NCBI GenBank assembly: GCA_035571275.1
Contig: DATMKQ010000163.1
Span: 1 to 64,000 of the forward strand
Direction of reading: 5' to 3'
From: Trebonia sp035571275
GTDB lineage: Bacteria; Actinomycetota; Actinomycetes; Streptosporangiales; Streptosporangiaceae
Length of the DNA stretch: 64,000 nucleotides
The position numbers and the translations under genes were made by a program. Positions 31,126 to 40,139 of the stretch are shown piece after piece. Position 1 is the stretch's first letter; every line of letters begins with the position of its first letter. The notes under the pieces are model-generated. The model did not search any database. It saw nothing but the letters and a program-made list of their open reading frames with translations, and was not told the DNA's origin.

Positions 31126-32727
31126 ATGATGCTGAGGCTGCGCCGCATGGCGGCATTGGTCGTGGTGGCCGGGACCGCCGCGGCCATCGTCGGCACGACC
31201 GGCAGCGCCCCAAGCGCGGTGAGCCAGGCGACAGGCGCGGTGACGCTGGCCGACACCCAGACCGCCGTGGCGACGCTGGCCTACGCCTGCCGCTTCCCGA
31301 CGGGCACCTATAAGATCGGTGCCCGCCTCACCGCGTCCTACCCGGCGACGGCGCTGGCGGGCCGGACCGTTCGGCCCGCCTCGCTGAGCCTGGCGGTGAC
31401 CGTGCCCGCGGCACCGCTCGCCAGCCTCGGCCCACCGGGAGCGCCGGTCACCATCGCGGCCAGACTGGCCACGGCTGGTCTGGGCGAAAGCGCGCCGGCC
31501 GTCGTGTGGGCCAGCCTGGCCGCTCCGGCGGCGCCGCTGCCGGCCGCCGGACGCAGCCTCCGCAGCGGGCCGCCGCTGCGGCCGACCGCGCCATTGCCCG
31601 CGCTGTCGGCGGACCGCGCCGGCCGGATGACCGTGACGGCAGGAACGCTGGCGCTCGTGTTCACGCCCCGCCACACGGTGACAGCCGCCCCGAGCGCGAG
31701 TGCGACCCCCACGCCGAGTGTGACCGGCACCTCGAGTGTGACCGGCACCCCGTCCGCGACCGGCACCCCGTCCGCGACCGGCACCCCGAATGCGACCGGC
31801 ACCCCGAGTGCGGCAGGCACCCCGAGCCCGAGCCCAGCGCGGGCGCCGGTGACCGCCACCTGCACGCTCGAGCCAGGACAGGACGCGGCGCTGGCGACGA
31901 TCACGGTCCGTGGCGCACCGGCGATCCACGCGGCGCAGGCGGCGTCCCCCTGCCCTCCGTTGCCGCGAGGCGGGCTGAAGCTGAACCCGGCCCTCCCGAA
32001 GCCGCCGAAGCCGCCGCGCGGCTCGACTGTCACCTTTCCGCCGCCGCAAGACCATGCCTGCGCCTTCATAACGGGCTATTCCGACGTGCGGAAACTGAAT
32101 GGCGCCGCGCTCGTTGGCCCGGGTCTGATCAACGTGACGGTCGGCGTCCGGCTGGTGCTCAACATTCCGGCGAATTACTACCAGGAGGATTCGGCCGGCC
32201 AGCTCGATTACACGGTGTGCCGCCTTAGCCACCGCCACCGCACCTGCGAGGTTATTCACGGGTTCCCGCCCGCGACAGCCACCTTCCTCGATTTCGGTTT
32301 CATGCCGGTGACGGCGACACTGCAGCTCACCGAGATAGGCACCCTCAACATCTACGGAGTCGGGACAGGATTCGCCCTGTCGACCAACACGTCGTGGGCG
32401 CGGATGAACCTGAGGATCTACGACGTCAAGGTCAACGGCAAGCCGCTGAACGTGGGCCCCGATTGCGAGACGAGCAAGCCGCTGCTGATCGGGCTCACTG
32501 GTCTGGGAAGTGGCCCGCACCCCTACTCGCTGTCAGGCGGCGGGCCGCTGACCGGATACGTCACCGTCCCGGCGTTCAGCCACTGCGGTGTAACAGAAAA
32601 CCTCGACGACCTGATCACGGGGACGGTCTCAGGGACGGACAACTACTCCGAGTTCACCCAGGGCCCGCTCTGTGACCTCATTCAAGGTCAGGTATGCCCG
32701 CCGCAGCGCCCGAGGCCGCTGCGGTGA
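31126..32727 (+). CDS. Secreted DUF6801-like protein with repeat linker and C-terminal domain shared with its neighbour
   Basis: 533 aa. A signal peptide (MAALVVVAGTAAAIVGTTGS) precedes a DUF6801-like module (about 45-260: ATLAYACRFPTGTYKIGARL ... VTATCTLEPGQDAALATI). That module is interrupted by a Ser/Thr/Pro/Gly repeat tract (about 190-240, units TGTPSA). The remaining half (about 300-520) holds a second domain homologous to the preceding secreted protein, with TFLDFGFMPVTATLQLTEIG and VPAFSHCG. The layout suggests an exported, possibly wall-associated protein. It ends 90 bp before the mce ATPase. Function unknown. Confidence 0.78.
   Translation: MMLRLRRMAALVVVAGTAAAIVGTTGSAPSAVSQATGAVTLADTQTAVATLAYACRFPTGTYKIGARLTASYPATALAGRTVRPASLSLAVTVPAAPLASLGPPGAPVTIAARLATAGLGESAPAVVWASLAAPAAPLPAAGRSLRSGPPLRPTAPLPALSADRAGRMTVTAGTLALVFTPRHTVTAAPSASATPTPSVTGTSSVTGTPSATGTPSATGTPNATGTPSAAGTPSPSPARAPVTATCTLEPGQDAALATITVRGAPAIHAAQAASPCPPLPRGGLKLNPALPKPPKPPRGSTVTFPPPQDHACAFITGYSDVRKLNGAALVGPGLINVTVGVRLVLNIPANYYQEDSAGQLDYTVCRLSHRHRTCEVIHGFPPATATFLDFGFMPVTATLQLTEIGTLNIYGVGTGFALSTNTSWARMNLRIYDVKVNGKPLNVGPDCETSKPLLIGLTGLGSGPHPYSLSGGGPLTGYVTVPAFSHCGVTENLDDLITGTVSGTDNYSEFTQGPLCDLIQGQVCPPQRPRPLR
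31723..31830 (+). repeat. 18-bp tandem repeat inside the DUF6801-like gene
   Basis: ACCGGCACC recurs at 31723, 31741, 31759, 31777 and 31795, with a variant at 31813: exact 18-bp periodicity encoding TGTPSA-like hexapeptides. It is a low-complexity linker prone to copy-number change. Confidence 0.85.
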
Positions 32728-32817
32728 TCGGAGCCCAGGACCCGATTACCAAAAGCATGGACGAGATGCCCCGTGTGCGGCAGGATGTCCGCTACCGACA
32801 GCCCCTTGGGAGGCGGC

Positions 32818-33810
32818 ATGGGGATTGAGGTGGTTGTCGACGGGCTGACCAAGTCCTTCGGCCGCCACACCGTGTGGCGTGATGTCACGCTCACGCTTCC
32901 GGCCGGCGAGGTGAGCGTGATGCTCGGCCCGTCAGGCACGGGCAAGACGGTGTTCCTGAAGTCGCTCATCGGACTGATCAAGCCCGACGCGGGGAGCGTG
33001 CTTGTCGACGGTGTGGACACCGTCACGTGCTCGGAGCGCCAGCTCTATCGGGCGCGCAAGCTCTTCGGCGTGATGTTCCAGGACGGTGCCCTGTTCGGCT
33101 CGCTGAACCTGTACGACAACATCGCCTTCCCGTTGCGGGAGCACACCCGGATGACCGAGGCGCAGGTCCGGCAGATCGTGCTCACCAAGATGGAGATGGT
33201 CGGCCTGACCGGGCAGGAGCACAAGTTCCCCGGGGAGATCTCCGGCGGGATGCGCAAGCGCGCCGGGCTGGCCCGCGCCCTGGTGCTCGACCCTCAGATC
33301 ATCTTGTGCGACGAGCCGGACTCCGGGCTGGACCCGGTGCGCACCGCGTACCTGTCGCAGCTGCTCATCGATCTCAACGCCGAAATCGACGCCACGATCC
33401 TGATCGTCACCCATGACATTCAGATCGCCCGGACCGTGCCGGACAACATCGGCATGCTTTACCGCGGCGGCCTCGTCATGTTCGGCCCCCGGGAAGTGCT
33501 GCTGACCAGCGATAACCCGGTGATCACCCAGTTCGTGAACGGGCGCAGGATCGGCCCGATCGGCATGTCAGAGGAAAAGGACGAAGCCACCATGGCCGCC
33601 GAACAGGCCAGCGAGGGCGGCCGGCATCGCGCGCCCGAGCAGCCGCTGACGCTCATCCCGCAGCTCGAGCCCAGCCCTGGGCTGCCGGAGCGGCAGGCGG
33701 TCCGCCGCCGGCGCGCCCGGATGCAGGACATGCTGCAAACCCTGCCGCCGCACGCCCAGCAAGCGATCGCGGCCAGCTTCGGCCCGCAACAGTCAGGGAA
33801 CCGGTCATGA
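32818..33810 (+). CDS. mceG: Mce-transporter ATPase (MceG/Mkl, MlaF-like)
   Basis: 330 aa from ATG 32818 (GGGAGG upstream; the earlier in-frame start at 32773 lacks one). Walker A MLGPSGTGKTVFLKSLIGLI, signature EISGGMRKRAGLARAL, Walker B IILCDEPDSGLDPVRTAYL. The C-terminal extension after residue 245 (GRRIGPIGMSEEKDE onward) is typical of actinobacterial Mkl proteins. It energises lipid import through the YrbE/Mce complex. In mycobacteria this gene is unlinked; here it heads the operon and overlaps yrbE (ATGA). Confidence 0.92.
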   Translation: MGIEVVVDGLTKSFGRHTVWRDVTLTLPAGEVSVMLGPSGTGKTVFLKSLIGLIKPDAGSVLVDGVDTVTCSERQLYRARKLFGVMFQDGALFGSLNLYDNIAFPLREHTRMTEAQVRQIVLTKMEMVGLTGQEHKFPGEISGGMRKRAGLARALVLDPQIILCDEPDSGLDPVRTAYLSQLLIDLNAEIDATILIVTHDIQIARTVPDNIGMLYRGGLVMFGPREVLLTSDNPVITQFVNGRRIGPIGMSEEKDEATMAAEQASEGGRHRAPEQPLTLIPQLEPSPGLPERQAVRRRRARMQDMLQTLPPHAQQAIAASFGPQQSGNRS

Positions 33811-34595
33811 CGAGCCAGGACGTTACGTTCCCTGGGGTCGGCGCGCTCCGCCAGACCGGAAAGCTCTTCGTGCTGGCGGCCCAGGTGGTGCGGCTGACGT
33901 TCAAGCGCCCCTTTCAGGTGCGCGAGCTCATCGAGCAGTTCTGGTTCATCGCCAGCGTCACGATCCTGCCCTCGGCGCTGGTCTCCATCCCGTTCGGCGC
34001 GGTCATCGCGCTCCAAGTTGGCTCGCTAACCCGGCAGCTCGGCGCGGAGTCGTTCACCGGCGCGGCCAGCGTACTCGCGGTGGTTCAGCAGGCCAGCCCG
34101 CTGATCGTGGCGCTGCTCATCGCGGGCGCCGGCGGCTCGGCGATCTGCGCGGACATCGGCGCCCGCACCATCCGCGAGGAGATTGACGCGATGGAGGTGA
34201 TGGGAATCTCGCCGGTCCAGCGGCTGATCGTCCCCCGGGTGCTGGCCGCGATGGGCGTCGCGGTGCTGCTGAACGGGCTCGTGTCGGTCGTCGGCGTGCT
34301 TGGCGGCTACTTCTTCAACGTGATCTTGCAGCACGGCACGCCCGGCGCCTACCTGTCCAGCTTCTCCTCCCTGGCCCAGCTCCCCGACCTGTACATCAGC
34401 GAGATCAAGGCGCTGATCTTCGGCTTCATCGCCGGAGTGATCGCCGCGCACCGGGGCCTGAACCCCCGGCCGGGCCCGAAGGGTGTCGGCGACGCGGTCA
34501 ACCAGTCGGTGGTCATCTCTTTCCTGCTGCTGTTCTTCGTCAACTTGGTACTGACCGCGATCTACCTGCGGATCGTTCCCCCGAAGGGCTCGTGA
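33807..34595 (+). CDS. yrbEA: YrbE/MlaE-family permease A of the Mce transporter
   Basis: 262-aa integral membrane protein of the MlaE fold: FIASVTILPSALVSIPFGAV, ALQVGSLTRQLGAESFTGAA, ADIGARTIREEIDAMEVMGI (the coupling loop contacting the ATPase) and the terminal helix VVISFLLLFFVNLVLTAIYL. It forms a heterodimeric channel with the following YrbE protein. It overlaps the ATPase gene by 4 bp and is 7 bp before its partner. Confidence 0.93.
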   Translation: MTSQDVTFPGVGALRQTGKLFVLAAQVVRLTFKRPFQVRELIEQFWFIASVTILPSALVSIPFGAVIALQVGSLTRQLGAESFTGAASVLAVVQQASPLIVALLIAGAGGSAICADIGARTIREEIDAMEVMGISPVQRLIVPRVLAAMGVAVLLNGLVSVVGVLGGYFFNVILQHGTPGAYLSSFSSLAQLPDLYISEIKALIFGFIAGVIAAHRGLNPRPGPKGVGDAVNQSVVISFLLLFFVNLVLTAIYLRIVPPKGS

Positions 34596-34602
34596 GCCGC
34601 GC

Positions 34603-35487
34603 ATGGTGACAAGAGAACGCGACCACACCGGCGAAGGCGCCGAGGGTGAAGGCCGTTGGCCGGCCCGGGCCGCCGCGCGGGCCGACGGCTGGCTGTCCTG
34701 GCTCGACCTGCTGGGCGACCAGCTGCTGTTCTACGCCCGCGCGCTGGCCTGGACACCCCGGGCGATCCGCCGTTACTGGCGTGAAGTGCTGCGGCTGCTC
34801 TCCGAGGTCACCTTCGGCAGCGGCGCGCTCGCCCTGATCGGCGGGACCGTCGGCGTGATGATCGGCATGACGCTGTTCACTGGCACCGTCGTGGGCCTGC
34901 AGGGGTACGCGGCGCTGAACCAGATCGGCGCGTCCGCGTTCACCGGCTTCGTGTCCGCCTACTTCAACACCCGCGAGATCGCCCCGCTGGTCGCCGGGCT
35001 GGCGCTGTCCGCCACCGTCGGGGCCGGCTTTACCGCGCAGCTCGGCTCCATGCGCATCAACGAGGAAGTCGACGCGCTGGAAGGCATGGGCGTGCCGAGC
35101 CTGCCCTTCTTGGTCACCACCCGCATCATCGCGGGCGCGATCGCGGTGATACCGCTCTACGCCCTCGGCCTCGTCAGCTCCTATTTCTCCTCTCGGCTCG
35201 TCACCGTCGAGTTCAACGGCCAGTCGCCCGGCACCTACGACCACTACTTCGGGCTGTTCCTGTCACCGGTCGACGTGCTCTGGTCGTTCGCTAAGGTGCT
35301 GATCTTCAGCGTCGTCGTGATCCTGGTGCACTGCTATTACGGCTACCGAGCCAAGGGCGGACCCGCGGGGGTTGGCGTCGCGGTCGGCCGGGCGGTGCGC
35401 ACCGCCATCGTGATGATCAACATCATCGACTTCTTCATGAGCCTGGCCATCTGGGGGGCGACCACCACCGTGCGAGTGGCCGGATGA
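34603..35487 (+). CDS. yrbEB: YrbE/MlaE-family permease B of the Mce transporter
   Basis: 294 aa with a cytoplasmic N-terminus of about 45 residues, then the MlaE core: LALIGGTVGVMIGMTLFTGT, LNQIGASAFTGFVSAYFNTR, GSMRINEEVDALEGMGVPSL (coupling loop) and a final helix near AIVMINIIDFFMSLAIWG. It pairs with YrbE A to move lipids delivered by the Mce proteins. Its stop overlaps the first mce gene (ATGA). Confidence 0.93.
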   Translation: MVTRERDHTGEGAEGEGRWPARAAARADGWLSWLDLLGDQLLFYARALAWTPRAIRRYWREVLRLLSEVTFGSGALALIGGTVGVMIGMTLFTGTVVGLQGYAALNQIGASAFTGFVSAYFNTREIAPLVAGLALSATVGAGFTAQLGSMRINEEVDALEGMGVPSLPFLVTTRIIAGAIAVIPLYALGLVSSYFSSRLVTVEFNGQSPGTYDHYFGLFLSPVDVLWSFAKVLIFSVVVILVHCYYGYRAKGGPAGVGVAVGRAVRTAIVMINIIDFFMSLAIWGATTTVRVAG

Positions 35488-36788
35488 CCCGAAGGGCGGG
35501 CGCCAAGCTCCCGCGCCGCGCCGCGGGCGTGGCGTTCTTGCTGGTGCTCGTCCTGCTGGCGTGGCTGTCGGTGGCGCTGTACCAGAAGAAGTTCACCCCC
35601 GTCGCGATGGTGACGCTGTACACGACCAGCGCCGGCAACGAGATGAACCTCGGCGCCGAGGTCATGGTCCGCGGCGTTCAGATCGGCGAGGTGCGGCAGA
35701 TCACCGCCGATGGCGGCGGGGCCCGGCTGGAATTGGCGATCGATCCCGCGGTGGTGAGTGAACTGCCCGCGAACGTGACCGCCGAGATGCTGCCGACCAC
35801 CCTGTTCGGCGAGCGGTATGTAGACCTCATCCCGCCGGCCAATCCGAGCACGCGGACGCTGGCTAACGGCAGCGTTATCTCCCAGGACCGGTCCGCCGAC
35901 GCGCTGGAACTCGAGGCGGTGCTGAACAACCTGCTCCCGCTGCTGAGCGCCACGGAGCCGGACAAGCTCAGCGTAATCCTCGACGCGCTCGGGCAGGGTC
36001 TGCAGGGTCGCGGCGCCGAGCTCGGCCAATTGCTGACCACGCTCAACACCTACCTCGGGCAGCTGAACCCGCACCTGCCCGCCCTGGACACCGACATCAA
36101 GGAACTCGCCGGGCTCACCAAGACCTACAACCGGGCGGCCCCGGGAATCTTGTCCGCGCTGAACGACTTCGCCGCCACCAGCCAGGTCGTCGCGACCGAG
36201 CGAGCCAACTTCGCCGCGCTGTTGACCAACCTGACCACCGCCGTCACTGACCTGCGCTCGTTCCTCGCCGCCAACCAGAGCAACATCATCGAGCTGTCCA
36301 CGGACTCAACTGGCACGCTGAGCATCCTGGCCAGGTACTCACCCGAGTTTCCGTGCACGCTCCAGGACCTGGTCAATTTCGAGCCGGCCATGAACGCCGT
36401 CCTCGGACAGGGCACCAGCCAGCCCGGCCTGCACGTCAGCGTGACCGTGCTGCCCTCACCCGGCCGGTACGTAGCCGGGCAGGACACACCGGTGTACGGC
36501 GACAACACCGGCCCGCACTGCTACCCGGTGCCGTTTTCCGGCGTCACGCTGCACGATGGCACGACAGCGCCGGAAGCAACCACGTCCTCGCCGGACGCGG
36601 CCGCGTCCACCGCGAAAGCAGCCGCGTCCACGACCGCTGTGCTGGGGCCGGGCGGCGCGCCGCAGGACAGCGAGCTGGTCACGGAGCTCACGGGCCTGGC
36701 GCTCGGCCGCCCGCCGGTGACCATCCCCGGCTGGAGCAGCCTGCTGGTGGGACCGCTGTTCCGTGGCGCCAGCGTGGACCTGAGGTGA
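35484..36788 (+). CDS. mceA: Mce family protein A
   Basis: 434 aa. One N-terminal membrane helix (AAGVAFLLVLVLLAWLSVAL) is followed by the MCE/MlaD domain (about 38-115: VTLYTTSAGNEMNLGAEVMV, RGVQIGEV, TLFGERYVDLIPP). Then comes a long helical segment (about 150-300) that builds the lipid tunnel of the Mce hexamer. The C-terminal tail has two Cys and an Ala/Thr/Ser-rich low-complexity stretch. First of six mce genes, coupled to yrbEB. Exported side of the membrane. Confidence 0.92.
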   Translation: MTRRAGAKLPRRAAGVAFLLVLVLLAWLSVALYQKKFTPVAMVTLYTTSAGNEMNLGAEVMVRGVQIGEVRQITADGGGARLELAIDPAVVSELPANVTAEMLPTTLFGERYVDLIPPANPSTRTLANGSVISQDRSADALELEAVLNNLLPLLSATEPDKLSVILDALGQGLQGRGAELGQLLTTLNTYLGQLNPHLPALDTDIKELAGLTKTYNRAAPGILSALNDFAATSQVVATERANFAALLTNLTTAVTDLRSFLAANQSNIIELSTDSTGTLSILARYSPEFPCTLQDLVNFEPAMNAVLGQGTSQPGLHVSVTVLPSPGRYVAGQDTPVYGDNTGPHCYPVPFSGVTLHDGTTAPEATTSSPDAAASTAKAAASTTAVLGPGGAPQDSELVTELTGLALGRPPVTIPGWSSLLVGPLFRGASVDLR

Positions 36789-36795
36789 GGAAGCC

Positions 36796-37827
36796 ATGAA
36801 GCGGGCATCCATCGCCGGGCCACTGATCAAGTCCCTCATCTTCATCGCGGTCACCGCCACCCTGACCGCGATACTCGGCATCAGCATCGCTCACACCGGG
36901 GTGTCAGGCACCACCGGCTACCAGGCCGTGTTCTCCGACGTCACCGGGCTGACCGTGGGCGACGACGTGGACATCGCCGGCGTGCGGGTAGGAGACGTCA
37001 CCTCGATCAGCGTGTACCGCAGGAACCTGGCGCTTGTCGGCTTCGCGGTGCAGGCCGGACGCCAGCTACCCGTGTCCGTGACCGTAACCATCAGGTATCT
37101 CAACCTGGTCGGCCAGCGCTACGTCGAACTGGGTCAGGGCGCCGGGCCGCCGGGCAGCGCGCTGAAACCGGGAGCGACCATCCCGCTCGCGCAGACCACC
37201 CCGGCACTAGACCTGACCGCCCTGTTCAACGGCTTCCAGCCGCTGTTCCAGGCATTGTCACCCACCGACGTCAACCAGCTGGCCAGCGAGATCATCCAGA
37301 CCTTCCAGGGGGAGAGCCCGGACATCGACGCGCTCGTGCTCACGATCGGTTCGCTGACCACCGCCCTGGCGACCAAGGATCAGGTCATCGACGAGGTGAT
37401 CGGCAACCTGAACTCGGTGCTCAAGACGATCACGTCCCGCGGTAACGAGCTCGCCGGGCTGATTACCACCCTGCAGCAACTGGTCTCTGGACTGGCGGCC
37501 GACCGGCAGTCGATCGGCAGCGCGATCTCCGCCGTCTCCAGCCTGAACAGCGCCACCGCCGGCCTGCTCCAGGTCGGCAGGCAGCCGCTCAGCGACGACA
37601 TCACCCAGCTGGGCCAGCTGGCCGGGAACCTCGCGGCCAACTCGGGCACGGTCAACACGTTCCTGCGGAACCTGCCGCTCAAGATGGCCGACATCGCCCG
37701 GCTGGCCTCCTACGGGTCCTGGCTCAACTTCTATCTGTGCGCCGCGACGGTGACCGGAGTGAGTAACGCCCTGGGTGGTCCCGGCCCGACCGGCGTCCCC
37801 GTCACGGCCGGGAGGTGCACGTCATGA
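36796..37827 (+). CDS. mceB: Mce family protein B
   Basis: 343 aa: an N-terminal helix (LIFIAVTATLTAILGISIAH), an MCE domain (YQAVFSDVTGLTVGDDVDIA, GVRVGDVTSISV, YLNLVGQRYVELGQG) and a helical needle segment with heptad-like Leu/Ile spacing (VIGNLNSVLKTITSRGNELA). Near the C-terminus SYGSWLNFYLCAA is the conserved MceB-type ending. It overlaps mceC by 4 bp. Confidence 0.92.
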   Translation: MKRASIAGPLIKSLIFIAVTATLTAILGISIAHTGVSGTTGYQAVFSDVTGLTVGDDVDIAGVRVGDVTSISVYRRNLALVGFAVQAGRQLPVSVTVTIRYLNLVGQRYVELGQGAGPPGSALKPGATIPLAQTTPALDLTALFNGFQPLFQALSPTDVNQLASEIIQTFQGESPDIDALVLTIGSLTTALATKDQVIDEVIGNLNSVLKTITSRGNELAGLITTLQQLVSGLAADRQSIGSAISAVSSLNSATAGLLQVGRQPLSDDITQLGQLAGNLAANSGTVNTFLRNLPLKMADIARLASYGSWLNFYLCAATVTGVSNALGGPGPTGVPVTAGRCTS

Positions 37828-38846
37828 AGGCGATGTCGTGGCTCACTAAGCCGATGTCGCGGCGCAACCCGATCGCGGTCGCGTTCGCGGGGCTGGGCAT
37901 CCTCGCCGGGATCGCCGCCCTCACGTACTTCTCGGGGAACCTGCCGTTCATCGGCGGCGGTACCAGCTACACCGCTTATTTCGCCGAGGCGGGCGGCCTC
38001 CAGTCAGGCAACGAGGTGCGGATCGCCGGGGTGGTGGTCGGCCACGTCACCGGGGTCTCGCTGGATGGCGACAAGGTGGCGGTGACGTTCCAGGAGAAAG
38101 GCGCCTGGCTGGGCAACACCACAACCGCCGCCATCAAGATCAAGACGCTGCTCGGCGACAAGTACCTGGCGCTCGACCCGCAAGGCACCGCGCCGCTGAA
38201 CCCAGCCCAGCCGATCCCGCTCAGCCGCACCACGTCGCCGTACGACGTGCAGCAGGCGTTCAGCGACCTCGGGCAGCAACTCGGCCAGATCAACACCACC
38301 CAGCTGGCCCAAAGCCTCCAGGTGCTGTCCGCCGCGTTCGCCTCCACCCCGCCTTATGTGCGCTCGGCGCTGAGCGGGCTGGCCAACCTGTCGTCGTCGG
38401 TCGCGTCCGAGCAGGCTCAGGTGGCCAGCGTGCTGGCGGGCACCCGCACGGTGACCGGCACGCTGGCCAGCGAGGACGCGAGGTTCCAGGCACTGCTGAA
38501 AGACGGGAACCTGTTGCTGGCTGAGCTACAGCAGCGGCAAGCCGCCATCAGCTCGATGCTCGTCACCACACAGGCGCTGTCCGTCCAGCTGTCCGGGCTG
38601 GTCACCGACAACCAGGCCAAGCTTCACCCGGCGCTGGAGGCACTGGACCAGGTCACCAATGTGCTGGAGCAAAACCAGGCCAACCTGGCCCAGGCGGTGG
38701 CGCTGGCCGGCCCGTATTACCGGCTGCTCGACAACGCTCTCGGCAACGGGCGCTGGTTCGACACGTACCTGTGCGGCCTTATCCCCAGCTCGTACCTGCC
38801 GCCTGCCGACCGCCCGGCCAGCGGGTGCGAACCCCCGAAAGGCTGA
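37824..38846 (+). CDS. mceC: Mce family protein C
   Basis: 340 aa from ATG 37824, with GGAGG 8 nt upstream and an ATGA overlap with mceB. N-terminal helix PIAVAFAGLGILAGIAALTY, MCE domain (YTAYFAEAGGLQSGNEVRIA, GVVVGHVTGVSL, KTLLGDKYLALDPQG), then a long helical region. The WFDTYLCGLIPSSYLP terminus is typical of the C position. It contributes one ring subunit and part of the tunnel. Confidence 0.92.
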   Translation: MKAMSWLTKPMSRRNPIAVAFAGLGILAGIAALTYFSGNLPFIGGGTSYTAYFAEAGGLQSGNEVRIAGVVVGHVTGVSLDGDKVAVTFQEKGAWLGNTTTAAIKIKTLLGDKYLALDPQGTAPLNPAQPIPLSRTTSPYDVQQAFSDLGQQLGQINTTQLAQSLQVLSAAFASTPPYVRSALSGLANLSSSVASEQAQVASVLAGTRTVTGTLASEDARFQALLKDGNLLLAELQQRQAAISSMLVTTQALSVQLSGLVTDNQAKLHPALEALDQVTNVLEQNQANLAQAVALAGPYYRLLDNALGNGRWFDTYLCGLIPSSYLPPADRPASGCEPPKG

Positions 38847-38858
38847 GGTGTCGCCACG

Positions 38859-40139
38859 ATGAGCACCAAGAAGGAAGGCGGCGGGCTGGCTACCCTGGAC
38901 AGCCTGCTGAAAGTCGCTCACGAAAGGGCGCCAAAGCCCGGCAGCCTGCTCAAGAAGCTCAGGAACAAGCTGGTTGGCTCCCGGCGGCGGCGGATACTGA
39001 CCGGGGCCACCGCGCTGGTCGTGGCGGCGGGGCTGATCGTCGGCGGCGTGGCGCTATACCAGGCGACCCATCAGGGCACCCAGGTCACCGCCTACTTCAG
39101 CGAGTCCATCGGCGTCTACCCCGGCTCGGACGTGCGGATACTCGGGGTGCGGGTCGGCAGCGTCGACACGGTGCAGCCGGACGGGCCGGAAGTGAAGGTC
39201 ACCCTGACGGTCGACAGCGGAATCCCTGTCCCCGCCGATGTCCAAGCCGCCGTGGTGGCGCCGAGCGTGGTCTCTGATCGTTACGTCCAGCTCACCCCCG
39301 CCTACTCGGGCGGCCCCCGGCTGTCGAGCGGCGCGGTCATCCCGGTTACCCGCACCGCCGTTCCGGTCGAAATCGACCAGATCTACGCGGCCCTGAATCA
39401 GCTCGCCGCCGCGCTCGGCCCATCGGGCGCTAACAAGCAAGGCGCGCTCAGCAATCTGATCAAGACCGGCGCGGCCAATCTGGCGGGCAATGGCGGCTAC
39501 CTCAACAGCATGCTCACGCAGTACGGCGGCCTGTCAAAGACCGTGGGCGGCTCCGCGGGCAACATCGCGGCATCCCTGGCCAGCTTGCAGCAGTTCACCA
39601 GCATGCTCCAGCGCAATGACGGCCAGGTGCGGCTGGCCGAACAGCAGCTCGCGCAGGTGACCGGGTTCCTGTCCGGTGACCGGCAGCAGCTCGCGGCTGC
39701 GGTGTCCACGCTGGCCACCGCGCTCGGCCAGGTGCAGCAGTTCATCGCGAGCAATAGGAGCCTGCTCACATCCAACGTGAACAAGCTGGCGTCGATCACC
39801 AACATCTTGTCCAGTGAGCGGGCGTCGCTGGCCGAGACCCTGGACACCGCCCCGCTCGCGGCCGACAACGTGCTCAACGCGTACGACGCCACCACCAAGA
39901 CCCTGGACGGCCGCGCCGACCTCAACGAGTTCAGCATGACGTCGGCCGGGACCACGGCAGGGGCGTCCGCCGACGGAACCGCTGACCTATCGGGCGGCCC
40001 GGCCGGGTCGGTTGCCGTGCCAGCCACGGACACCGCCTTCCTGCCGCCGCTGCCGCTGCCGCTGCCTTCCGCCGGGACCGAATACAGCACGCCGGAAGCC
40101 CTGCTGGCGGCGATGCACGTGTGCGGGAGGCGGTGCTGA
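38859..40139 (+). CDS. mceD: Mce family protein D
   Basis: 426 aa. A basic cytoplasmic N-terminus of about 45 residues precedes the helix (ILTGATALVVAAGLIVGGVA) and the MCE domain (TAYFSESIGVYPGSDVRILG, VRVGSVDTVQPDGPE, VVSDRYVQLTP). A long Gln/Leu/Ala-rich helical part follows, then a Pro-rich C-terminus (FLPPLPLPLPSAG) as in other MceD proteins. Its TGA shares one base with the ATG of mceE (TGATG). Confidence 0.92.
   Translation: MSTKKEGGGLATLDSLLKVAHERAPKPGSLLKKLRNKLVGSRRRRILTGATALVVAAGLIVGGVALYQATHQGTQVTAYFSESIGVYPGSDVRILGVRVGSVDTVQPDGPEVKVTLTVDSGIPVPADVQAAVVAPSVVSDRYVQLTPAYSGGPRLSSGAVIPVTRTAVPVEIDQIYAALNQLAAALGPSGANKQGALSNLIKTGAANLAGNGGYLNSMLTQYGGLSKTVGGSAGNIAASLASLQQFTSMLQRNDGQVRLAEQQLAQVTGFLSGDRQQLAAAVSTLATALGQVQQFIASNRSLLTSNVNKLASITNILSSERASLAETLDTAPLAADNVLNAYDATTKTLDGRADLNEFSMTSAGTTAGASADGTADLSGGPAGSVAVPATDTAFLPPLPLPLPSAGTEYSTPEALLAAMHVCGRRC

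Noticed and set aside
31723..31830. CRISPR-like array
   Set aside because: Units are contiguous 18-bp coding repeats without spacers.
31021..32520. 499-aa minus-strand frame over the DUF6801-like gene
   Set aside because: Antisense low-complexity frame; the plus strand has a signal peptide and family motifs.
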